Positions 1 to 6,217 of a stretch of DNA of 8,298 bases are shown in pieces. The notes beneath the pieces were generated by a model. It saw only the letters and a list, made by a program, of their open reading frames with translations, had not been told where the DNA came from and did no database searches. This DNA is from an uncultured Synechococcus sp. (lineage in GTDB: Bacteria; Cyanobacteriota; Cyanobacteriia; PCC-6307; Cyanobiaceae): contig CAJWZN010000057.1 in NCBI GenBank assembly GCA_913050105.1, positions 1 to 8,298 on the forward strand, read 5' to 3'. The translations under genes and the position numbers were made by a program. How positions within the stretch are numbered: position 1 is the first letter of the stretch; each line of letters opens with the position of its first letter.

Positions 1-41
1 CATCCTGACAGCGATAACAAGGGTTTGGGGTGTGGATCTCC
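1..41. other. Short flank downstream of phoH
   Basis: These bases lie beyond the phoH stop codon at the left edge. A CAT at 1-3 could be the start codon of a next minus-strand gene leaving the window, but nothing downstream of it is visible. There is no hairpin with a T-run here that would end phoH transcription. Confidence 0.3.
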
Positions 42-1037
42 CTATCGACGCTGAATCTTCGGTGTTTTGCGCTCATCGCGCCGGGCATACGCCTCCACCA
101 CCCGCTGCACGAGAGGGTGACGGACCACATCCGCTGCGGTGAGTCGACAAACGGCGACACCCTCCACCCCTTCAAGCACGTCGGAGGCCTCCACGAGACC
201 ACACACCTGAGATGGGGGCAGATCCACCTGAGTGGTGTCACCGGTCACCACCATCCGAGAGCGTTCGCCCAGTCGCGTCAGCACCATGCGCATCTGCGCT
301 GGTGTGGTGTTCTGTGCCTCGTCAAGGATCACAAATGCATCGCTGAGGGTGCGCCCTCGCATGTAGGCCAGTGGAGCCACCTCAATGACGCCCTTTTCAA
401 GCAGCACGCTGGTCTTCTCCGGTCCCAAGAGGGAGTGCAGCGCGTCGTAGAGAGGGCGAAGGTAGGGATCCACCTTCTGCTGAAGATCCCCGGGCAGGAA
501 GCCCAGACGCTCTCCAGCTTCCACCGCAGGACGGGTGAGAATCAACCGTTCCACCTTGCGCTCGGTCAGCATCCTGACCGCCAGAACGGTGGCGAGAAAC
601 GTCTTGCCTGTGCCTGCCGGTCCGAGGGCGAAGGTGAGGTCGTGACGCTCCATTGCATCGACGTACCTTTTCTGCCGCAACGTGCGAGGACGAAGCATGT
701 TGCCGGTCTGACTCCGGGCCAGCACCTGGTCGTTCATCGCGGCATGGTCGTCACCCCGACCGGTGTTCAAGGCACCAAGAGCGGCTTGAAGGTCCACCGG
801 CGACACCGACTGACCCTCCTGCCAGATCGGGCGGACCAGCTCAACCACCGCAGCAGCACGCTCGATCTGGGTTGGCCGGCCAGTGATGACCAGCTGAAGG
901 CCCCGCAACACCGTTGAAACTCCAGTGAGAGCCTCAAGGCGATGCAAAGTTGTTTCCGCTTCACCGGCAAGAGCCAGTGCAGCGTCAGGATCAGGGAGGT
1001 CGAGAACGAAACGGCTGCGTTCGCCGTCGTCAGACAC
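42..1037 (-). CDS. phoH: PhoH-like (YbeZ-type) P-loop ATPase
   Basis: 331-residue cytoplasmic ATPase of the PhoH/YbeZ family. Family knowledge: the Escherichia coli homologue YbeZ partners with the endoribonuclease YbeY and is tied to rRNA processing; the phosphate-starvation name is historical. Seen here: an N-terminal domain (about residues 8-75, RFVLDLPD...RAAAVVELV), a linker, then the ATPase domain from about 115. Walker A is GPAGTGKT at 139-146, followed by the family motif RPAVEAGERLGFLPGD (169-184). Walker B is FVILDEAQN at 235-243, and a TGDTTQVDLP motif lies at 265-274. Length fits the family. The start is GTG at 1037, 8 bases after the rpsP stop, with no clear Shine-Dalgarno sequence, so translation may be coupled to rpsP. 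The stop is TAG at 42-44. The setting beside rpsP and ffh favours a translation or RNA role over phosphate stress; that last step is inference. Confidence 0.95.
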   Translation of the reverse strand: MSDDGERSRFVLDLPDPDAALALAGEAETTLHRLEALTGVSTVLRGLQLVITGRPTQIERAAAVVELVRPIWQEGQSVSPVDLQAALGALNTGRGDDHAAMNDQVLARSQTGNMLRPRTLRQKRYVDAMERHDLTFALGPAGTGKTFLATVLAVRMLTERKVERLILTRPAVEAGERLGFLPGDLQQKVDPYLRPLYDALHSLLGPEKTSVLLEKGVIEVAPLAYMRGRTLSDAFVILDEAQNTTPAQMRMVLTRLGERSRMVVTGDTTQVDLPPSQVCGLVEASDVLEGVEGVAVCRLTAADVVRHPLVQRVVEAYARRDERKTPKIQRR

Positions 1038-1045
1038 CGGAATGA

Positions 1046-1432
1046 TCAGCCCTCGGTGGAATCGGAGCCGGAGGAGTCGGACTCAGCTGCCGCTGCAGCC
1101 TTGGCCTCTGCAGCATCCTTGGCGGCCTGCTTGGCATCCGCTTCACGCTTGGCAGCCTGTTTGAGTTTGCCGACTGTTTCTGCCGATCGAACTGACTTCT
1201 CGAGAAGCCCACCACGCTCAAGAAGAGTCCGCACCACGTCTGTGGGCTGTGCACCCTGACCGAGGCGCTCACGAATGGCCTCGGTGTCCAGGCGGGTTTC
1301 CTTGGTACGGGGGTTGTAAAAACCAAGCTCCTGGAGCGGACGCCCATCCCGGCGAGAGGTGCTGTTGCAGGCCACGAGGCGGAAGCTCGCTTCCCGCTTC
1401 TTGCCAAACCGCTTCAGGCGGAGCTTGATCAT
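1046..1432 (-). CDS. rpsP: 30S ribosomal protein S16
   Basis: 128-residue small-subunit protein that binds 16S rRNA and helps 30S assembly. The N-terminal 80 or so residues are a typical S16 fold: it opens MIKLRLKRFGKKREASFRLV, then has SRRDGRPLQELGFYNP (26-41) and a PTDVVRTLLERGGLL helix (63-77). I start it at ATG 1432 because MIKLRLKRFG is the universal S16 N-terminus; the reading frame is open 21 codons further upstream but that stretch is not conserved-looking. An AAGG sits 5 bases before the ATG as a modest ribosome-binding site. Residues 88-128 form an extra tail: a Lys/Ala/Glu-rich helix-like segment, then an acidic Ser/Asp/Glu end. Classical S16 is about 80-90 residues, so this tail is an extension. 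It lies 77 bases behind ffh and 8 bases ahead of phoH, all on one strand. Confidence 0.97.
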   Translation of the reverse strand: MIKLRLKRFGKKREASFRLVACNSTSRRDGRPLQELGFYNPRTKETRLDTEAIRERLGQGAQPTDVVRTLLERGGLLEKSVRSAETVGKLKQAAKREADAKQAAKDAAEAKAAAAAESDSSGSDSTEG

Positions 1433-1490
1433 CGTGGCCTTGGTGTGAAAGGTGGAGGGAAATTCAGGCAGTGTCGTAACACCAGCCGAA

Positions 1491-1506
1491 GGCAAGCATA
1501 CCTGCC
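1491..1506 (-). promoter_or_regulatory. Small hairpin in the ffh-rpsP gap
   Basis: Read on the minus strand, an inverted repeat GGCAGG-TATG-CTTGCC gives a 6-bp stem (one G-T wobble) with a 4-base loop, starting 3 bases after the ffh stop codon (1510-1512). No T-run follows, so it is not a standard intrinsic terminator. It could protect an upstream mRNA 3' end, slow the polymerase, or mean nothing. The rest of the 77-base gap shows no clear promoter boxes. Confidence 0.25.
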
Positions 1507-1509
1507 GGT

Positions 1510-2979
1510 CTAAAGGTCTCCGAAGCCACGACGCTTCTTGGCTGGCTTCTGACGCTTCGGCGGACCGCCCTTGCCTCGCCGGCCATCGGCTTGGCCTGGG
1601 CCGGGCATTCCGCCCATACCGGGCATGCCTGGCATTCCACCCATCCCCGGCATCCCTGGCATTCCGCCCATACCGGGCATGGCGCCATTGCTCATCTGCT
1701 GCATGAAACCGCGCATCTTCTGAAAATCGGCCAGCACCTTGTCGACTTCGGCTGGCTGATGACCGCTGCCCGCCGCGATGCGACGCCGACGGGATGGATG
1801 ACCCGCCAGCAGGTCGGGGTTCTCCCGTTCCTGTTCCGTCATCGATCCGATCATCGCCTCAATCCGCTTGAGCTGCTGTTCTCCCTGCTTGAGCATGCCG
1901 TCATCAAGCTTGTTCATACCCGGAATCATTTTCATCAGGCCCCCGAGCGATCCCATGCGCTTGATCAGACGCATCTGCTTGACGAAGTCCGAGAAATCGA
2001 ACGTCGCCTCCTGCAGCTTCTTCTGCATCTTCTCGACGTCGGCGAGCTCGACCTCCTTCTGGGCCTTCTCGACCAGCGTCAGCACATCCCCCATGCCGAG
2101 AATGCGGCTGGCCATCCGTTCCGGATGAAAAGGCTGCAGCGCCTCAACCTTCTCACCGGTACCGATGAACTTGATCGGCTGACCGCTGATCTTGCGGATC
2201 GACAGCGCTGCGCCGCCGCGGGAGTCCCCATCAAGCTTGGTGAGCACCGCACCGGTGATGCCGACCTGATCGTGGAAAGCGCGTGTGAGTTCCGCCGCCT
2301 CCTGACCGATCATTGAATCCACCACCAACAGCACCTCATCGGGCTGCACGGCGGTACGGATCCGCACCATCTCGCCCATCATTTCCGTATCGATCTGAAG
2401 GCGGCCGGCAGTGTCGACAAGCAACGTGTCGAACCCTTCGGCCTTCGCCTTGGCCAGACCCGCAGCCGCAATGTCCTCCGGCTTGGCCTCAGAACCAAGG
2501 CTGAACACCTCCACTCCGATTTGTCCACCAAGGGTCCGGAGCTGCTCAATCGCTGCAGGACGGTAGACATCGGCACCCACCATCAGGGCACGGCGGCCCT
2601 GATCCTTGAGATGCAGACCGAGCTTTGCGGTGGCCGTTGTCTTACCTGCACCCTGCAGGCCGGCCATGAGCACAACAGTCGGAGCTTCGGAGGCCTTGGC
2701 CAGGGGGGCGTTATCGCCTCCCATCACCTCCACGAGCTGCTCGTGCACCAACTGGATGAACTTCTGGTCCGGGCTGACCCCACGAACCACCTCAGAGCCA
2801 ACGGCCTTCTGCCGTACATCGGCAACAAAGTCCTTGACCACCGTCAGGCTCACATCCGCTTCGAGCAGCGCTCGACGCACGTCCTTGAGAGCAACCTCGA
2901 CGTTCGTCTCACTGATGGTGTCTTGGCCTCTCAGCCCCTTGACCGCATCTTCAAAGCGGGCTGACAACTCATCGAACAT
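1510..2979 (-). CDS. ffh: Signal recognition particle protein Ffh (SRP54)
   Basis: 489-residue SRP GTPase. With SRP RNA it binds hydrophobic signal sequences on nascent chains and docks to FtsY at the membrane. Domains in order: N-domain helical bundle (about 1-88); G-domain with P-loop GLQGAGKTT (107-115), DVYRPAA (137-143), DTAGR (189-193) and TKLD (247-250); and a Met-rich M-domain (about 325-432) with the SRP-RNA-binding motif SRRRRIAAGSGH (396-407). The C-terminus is an extension of Met-Pro-Gly repeats (434-460), then a basic tail ending KKRRGFGDL. Usual Ffh length is about 450, so the tail is somewhat long. ATG start at 2979 gives the standard MFDELSARFEDA opening; no clear Shine-Dalgarno is seen. 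It lies 58 bases behind ftn2 and 77 ahead of rpsP, same strand. All key GTPase and RNA-binding motifs are intact. Confidence 0.98.
   Translation of the reverse strand: MFDELSARFEDAVKGLRGQDTISETNVEVALKDVRRALLEADVSLTVVKDFVADVRQKAVGSEVVRGVSPDQKFIQLVHEQLVEVMGGDNAPLAKASEAPTVVLMAGLQGAGKTTATAKLGLHLKDQGRRALMVGADVYRPAAIEQLRTLGGQIGVEVFSLGSEAKPEDIAAAGLAKAKAEGFDTLLVDTAGRLQIDTEMMGEMVRIRTAVQPDEVLLVVDSMIGQEAAELTRAFHDQVGITGAVLTKLDGDSRGGAALSIRKISGQPIKFIGTGEKVEALQPFHPERMASRILGMGDVLTLVEKAQKEVELADVEKMQKKLQEATFDFSDFVKQMRLIKRMGSLGGLMKMIPGMNKLDDGMLKQGEQQLKRIEAMIGSMTEQERENPDLLAGHPSRRRRIAAGSGHQPAEVDKVLADFQKMRGFMQQMSNGAMPGMGGMPGMPGMGGMPGMPGMGGMPGPGQADGRRGKGGPPKRQKPAKKRRGFGDL
1604..1684. repeat. 27-bp tandem repeat, three copies, inside ffh
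   Basis: Three in-frame 27-bp units at 1604-1630, 1631-1657 and 1658-1684 encode the nonapeptide MPGMPGMGG in the Ffh tail (roughly residues 434-460). The first 23 bases of units 1 and 3 are identical, while unit 2 carries several substitutions and the last unit diverges at its final four bases. The unit is a multiple of three, so gain or loss of copies would keep the frame. Confidence 0.85.
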
Positions 2980-3037
2980 CGGGGCGGCTCAACGGATTTG
3001 ATCACCTGATCGTAAAAAGCGACGCCACCCCGAAGAA
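2980..3037. other. ftn2-ffh intergenic spacer
   Basis: A 58-base spacer between the ftn2 stop and the ffh start. It contains a small inverted repeat GATCA-CC-TGATC (3000-3011) with only a 2-base centre, and a run of five A (five T on the transcribed strand) near 3014-3018 without a GC-rich stem before it. I see no convincing terminator or sigma-70 promoter, which leaves read-through from ftn2 into ffh possible. Confidence 0.3.
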
Positions 3038-5014
3038 TCAGCCCTGCGGGATGTAGGCGGTAAGCCTCCACTGATCGCCATCCCGTCCAAGGATGTAAGT
3101 GACGCTGAGGCTGCCTGGCTTTGTGCTGCGAACCACCGCACCGGATCCATTGATTGTGCTGTCGCTGTAGGCCACCTCCGCCGTCAGCTCAATACGTCGC
3201 GGCTGGCGACTCACGACATCCAGTGCCGTTACGGAAGCGTTGACCACTGTGGTGTTACCGGCGGCGACATCGGCCTCCCGGTCCTGATCCACACGCTGAA
3301 TCAGCCGCTGCCTGGCCACCACAGGCAGATCGGAGGGTTGACCTTGAAGAGCCCGGGCCTTGCTGTCGAGCCAGCCCTGAACCAGGGCCCTCAGCTGTTG
3401 CTCATCGGGCATGTCCGCTACGAGAGGCTGAGGCTCGGTTCCGGACGCAGTGGTTTCAGAACGGAGGTTGGCCTGAGGCTTTGCCGGAGAAGGATCCCCA
3501 ACAGAAGGCTTCTGCGCTGGTGGGGTTGATTCAATAACGGGTTGCTGCAGTGACGGGCTCTGCTCGGGCTTCGGAGACTGATTGCTGTTGCGCTGGACAG
3601 CAAAGACAAGGGCCGACAACAGCACCAGTCCGGCGGCGCCGAGAGCCAATGGCTTCCATTGACGTGTCGTCCGTATCGATTGATCACCGTCCTCAGAGTT
3701 ATCTCCAATATCCAGTTCGTCACGGTCTGAAGGTGCTTGATCAGCCGAGGCCAGCCATCCCGATGGGAAAGACACATCACCGGTGGGCTGATCAGCGATG
3801 GAGGCTTCACCGGAGCGGACGCTCTGGCGATCGAGTCGATCCACGTAGGCCTGCACATCCCTGTCAGCGAACCAGGCATCAAGGTCAACACCGGCGGCAT
3901 CAACATCCCGATGACCCGGCATGACATCGCGCTCAAGCCAGACCCTGCAGTACTCACACTGGGCTGCCAGATCATCCCCTGGATGGTCAGATATCCAGCG
4001 CAGAAGCTCAGGGTCCCGGATCGACCGAAAATGGTTCGCTGCCTCGGCCACGTTGCCCAGCAGCAGATCGAGACAGCCGAGCAGGGGCATCGGATCCAGC
4101 TCAATCGTTGACAACCGCTGCACTTGCTCGCGGGCCTGTTCGATCAATTCCGGTTTGCGACGGGAGAAGCCTGCTGCGGTGAGTGCAAAAACCGCCAGGA
4201 AGCCGGCTTCTCCAGAGCCTTCTGCCTGCCAGCCGCTGAACAGATCGATCTGCTCCTGAACGGTGAGGAAACAGCGGATCTGCTGGAAAAATGATTCGAA
4301 ATCGGTCTGGGACATGGCCGAGCTGTCGGCAAAAGACAGCTGTCCTTCAAGGCCACCTCGTTCGCGCACCATGGCGTCCAGCAGAGCGATGCCCTGATCG
4401 TGATCTGACACCGCACTGAGGTCGCGGCTCAGCAGGTCCAGGATCCGAAAAGGAAGCAAAGACTTCAGCTCCCGCTCGAGCACGGCCTCCTGATCCGGAA
4501 GTTTTCCCATGCGCTGCTGAAGCTCGATCCCATCGCGGAGAAGCTGCGCAGCGGATTCATAACGGCGCTGTTGTTGCTCAGCATCCGCTGCCGCTCGGCA
4601 GGCCAGCGCTGCGACGAGGGTGAGATCCGACTCGCGCCCACTACCGAGCGCAGGGGCCTGAGGAGGCTGCAACCCCTGGCGTGCCAGCTGGAACGCCTCC
4701 TGAGCCGCCCCGGCTTCCCAGAGCAGGATCAGACCTGCCACCTCACTGCTGGACGAAAGATCCAGGCCAACGGTTTCGTTGGGATGGGATTCACTCAGTG
4801 CAAGCAGGGCTGCCTCGTACTCAGCCCTTTCTGCTGAATCCGTCAGCAGATCAGCAGACCGCCGCAACAGCGATTCCCGTTGGACGAGCACCTCATGGGT
4901 GAAGCCTTGATCAGGGGGACTGTCGCAACGACTCTGCAGTCGGCGAAAAATCGCATCCGCCTGAGCCGAAGGACTGACGCCCAGAAGTCTGAAGTGGTCG
5001 ATGGGCAGATCCAC
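3038..5014 (-). CDS. ftn2: Cell division protein Ftn2/ZipN (ARC6 homologue)
   Basis: 658-residue, single-pass membrane protein of the cyanobacterial divisome. Family knowledge: Ftn2/ZipN anchors and organises FtsZ at mid-cell and contacts other division proteins; its plastid descendant is ARC6. Seen here: a J-domain-like N-terminus (about 5-72) with the ARC6-type pattern IDHFRLLGV...PPDQGFTHEVLVQR...ERAEYEAAL, where the chaperone HPD triad reads PPD (33-35). A long alpha-helical region follows, including FFQQIRCFLTVQEQIDLF (242-259), a strong ARC6 match. An acidic linker (about 425-447) leads to one membrane segment (PLALGAAGLVLLSALVFAV, 455-473), then a Pro/Gln/Ser-rich linker (about 477-535). 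The C-terminal DUF4101/IMS-type domain spans about 536-656. By ARC6 topology the N-terminus is cytoplasmic and the C-terminus periplasmic. The start is GTG at 5014, with GGGGA 7 bases upstream. It is divergent from pdhA. Confidence 0.93.
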   Translation of the reverse strand: MDLPIDHFRLLGVSPSAQADAIFRRLQSRCDSPPDQGFTHEVLVQRESLLRRSADLLTDSAERAEYEAALLALSESHPNETVGLDLSSSSEVAGLILLWEAGAAQEAFQLARQGLQPPQAPALGSGRESDLTLVAALACRAAADAEQQQRRYESAAQLLRDGIELQQRMGKLPDQEAVLERELKSLLPFRILDLLSRDLSAVSDHDQGIALLDAMVRERGGLEGQLSFADSSAMSQTDFESFFQQIRCFLTVQEQIDLFSGWQAEGSGEAGFLAVFALTAAGFSRRKPELIEQAREQVQRLSTIELDPMPLLGCLDLLLGNVAEAANHFRSIRDPELLRWISDHPGDDLAAQCEYCRVWLERDVMPGHRDVDAAGVDLDAWFADRDVQAYVDRLDRQSVRSGEASIADQPTGDVSFPSGWLASADQAPSDRDELDIGDNSEDGDQSIRTTRQWKPLALGAAGLVLLSALVFAVQRNSNQSPKPEQSPSLQQPVIESTPPAQKPSVGDPSPAKPQANLRSETTASGTEPQPLVADMPDEQQLRALVQGWLDSKARALQGQPSDLPVVARQRLIQRVDQDREADVAAGNTTVVNASVTALDVVSRQPRRIELTAEVAYSDSTINGSGAVVRSTKPGSLSVTYILGRDGDQWRLTAYIPQG

Positions 5015-5114
5015 CAGCGAGTCCCCAATCGAGGCGGACTTTAGTCAGTGTCTGGGGTTTTGCCCATCCGACATCCACTGGCCCTTAAAGTTCTGCCTAA
5101 TTGACAGGACTGTC
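5015..5114. promoter_or_regulatory. Divergent ftn2/pdhA upstream region
   Basis: These 100 bases must hold the promoters for both ftn2 (leftward) and pdhA (rightward). I cannot place a well-spaced pair of -35/-10 boxes on either strand. Weak -10-like stretches are TTAAAG (5085-5090) and CCTAAT (5096-5101) for pdhA. A perfect TTGACA at 5101-5106 is too close to the pdhA start to be its -35 box and has no -10 partner 17 bases on. Confidence 0.45.
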
Positions 5115-5115
5115 A
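5102..5115 (+). promoter_or_regulatory. Palindrome over the pdhA ribosome-binding site
   Basis: TGACAG-GA-CTGTCA is a perfect 6+6 inverted repeat. It contains the pdhA Shine-Dalgarno AGGA (5106-5109, 5 bases before ATG) and its last base is the A of the ATG. In RNA it could fold as a 5-bp stem with loop GGAC, exposing part of the Shine-Dalgarno but tying up the start. As DNA it resembles a small dyad operator. No function can be proven from sequence. Confidence 0.35.
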
Positions 5116-6200
5116 TGGGTCAGGACCTTGCGGTCGATACCGCTCCCATCAGCAGCGCGGCCGCCGGTCCTCACGCCGAACGTCTCTCCAACCTGGTCAG
5201 TGGCCCACGGGCCACGGTCGACCGTGACACCGGTCTGGCTCTGTACAAGGACATGACCCTCGGACGCCGTTTCGAGGACAAGTGTGCAGAGATGTACTAC
5301 CGGGGCAAGATGTTCGGGTTCGTGCACCTCTACAACGGCCAGGAGGCTGTCAGCACAGGCGTTATCGGCGCGATGAAGCGGCAGCACGACTGGTTCTGCA
5401 GCACCTATCGAGACCACGTGCACGCTCTCAGCGCCGGGGTTCCTGCCCGCGAGGTGATGAGTGAACTGTTCGGCAAGGAGACAGGTTGCAGCAAAGGTCG
5501 CGGCGGCTCGATGCACCTGTTTTCCAAGGAGCACCACCTGCTGGGAGGCTTCGCATTCATCGCTGAAGGGATTCCGGTGGCACTGGGATCAGCATTCACC
5601 AGCCGGTACAAACGCGATGCCTTAGGCGATGCCTCAAGTGATTCCGTCACTGCGGCATTTTTCGGTGATGGCACCTGCAACAACGGTCAGTTCTTCGAAT
5701 GCATGAACATGGCCCAGCTATGGAAGCTGCCGATCATCTTTGTGGTCGAGAACAACAAATGGGCGATCGGCATGGCGCACGACCGGGCCACCAGTGATCC
5801 GGAAATCTGGCGGAAGGCTGCTTCATTCGGCATGGCCGGTGAAGAGGTTGACGGTATGGACGTTCTGGCAGTGAGAGCCGCTGCGGAACGTGCTGTTGCT
5901 CGCGCCCGAGCGGGGGAAGGGCCCACACTTCTGGAATGCCTGACGTATCGCTTCCGCGGCCACTCATTGGCCGACCCTGATGAACTTCGTTCGGAACAGG
6001 AGAAGAAGTTCTGGGCTCAGCGTGATCCGCTCAAATCGCTCGAGAAGGATCTCACTGAGGCTGGATTGGTCAGCGCCGATGAACTCCGGGCCATTGAGAA
6101 AGAGATCGATGCAGTGATCGGCGACTGCATCGATTTCGCTCTTTCTGCCCCCGAGCCAGATCCAGCAGAGCTCACGCGCTACATCTGGGCCGAAGACTGA
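5115..6200 (+). CDS. pdhA: Pyruvate dehydrogenase E1 component, alpha subunit
   Basis: 361-residue alpha chain of the E1 heterotetramer. With the beta chain it uses thiamine diphosphate to decarboxylate pyruvate and load acetyl groups onto E2, feeding acetyl-CoA to lipid and amino acid synthesis. Seen: MTLGRRFEDKCAEMYYRGK (47-65), GFVHLYNGQEAVSTG (68-82), YRDH (98-101), the GRGGSMH loop (128-134), and the thiamine diphosphate motif starting GDG (184-186) and closing with NN (213-214). The loop RFRGHSLADPDE (279-290) corresponds to the regulated phosphoserine loop of mitochondrial E1 alpha. I chose ATG 5115 (MGQDLAVDTA) because AGGA lies 5 bases upstream. An upstream ATG at 5001 in the same frame adds 38 unlikely residues and overlaps the ftn2 start. 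The beta-subunit gene is not adjacent, so pdhA is a single-gene unit here, converging on the sigma gene. Confidence 0.97.
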   Translation: MGQDLAVDTAPISSAAAGPHAERLSNLVSGPRATVDRDTGLALYKDMTLGRRFEDKCAEMYYRGKMFGFVHLYNGQEAVSTGVIGAMKRQHDWFCSTYRDHVHALSAGVPAREVMSELFGKETGCSKGRGGSMHLFSKEHHLLGGFAFIAEGIPVALGSAFTSRYKRDALGDASSDSVTAAFFGDGTCNNGQFFECMNMAQLWKLPIIFVVENNKWAIGMAHDRATSDPEIWRKAASFGMAGEEVDGMDVLAVRAAAERAVARARAGEGPTLLECLTYRFRGHSLADPDELRSEQEKKFWAQRDPLKSLEKDLTEAGLVSADELRAIEKEIDAVIGDCIDFALSAPEPDPAELTRYIWAED

Positions 6201-6217
6201 CGCCGTGAATCGCGCAA
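6201..6217. other. 17-base convergent gap between pdhA and the sigma gene
   Basis: Only 17 bases separate the pdhA TGA (6198-6200) from the sigma-factor TAG (6218-6220, minus strand). This is too short for any terminator, so both transcripts must end inside the opposite gene and their 3' ends overlap in antisense. Confidence 0.6.

Noticed and set aside
1..3. CAT as the start of a further minus-strand gene
   Set aside because: Only the start codon would be in the window, so nothing supports it.
30..917. 295-codon plus-strand open frame antisense to phoH
   Set aside because: It lies fully inside phoH on the other strand, its protein is His/Arg-rich with no family motif, and phoH has all its motifs. 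High GC content leaves such antisense frames open.
1433..1495. Upstream start of rpsP at 1495
   Set aside because: S16 proteins begin at MIKLRLKRFG-type sequence; the extra 21 residues are not part of the family and ATG 1432 has an AAGG upstream.
1591..2316. 241-codon plus-strand open frame antisense to ffh
   Set aside because: The His-rich start merely mirrors the Met-Pro-Gly repeat of Ffh, and no recognisable domain is present. It is a shadow of ffh.
5101..5106. TTGACA as a -35 promoter box
   Set aside because: It is only 8 bases before the pdhA ATG and no -10 box lies 16-18 bases downstream. It is better explained as part of the palindrome.
5001..5114. Upstream ATG 5001 as the pdhA start
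   Set aside because: It would overlap the ftn2 start codon and add 38 residues unlike PdhA; ATG 5115 has a good AGGA at proper spacing.
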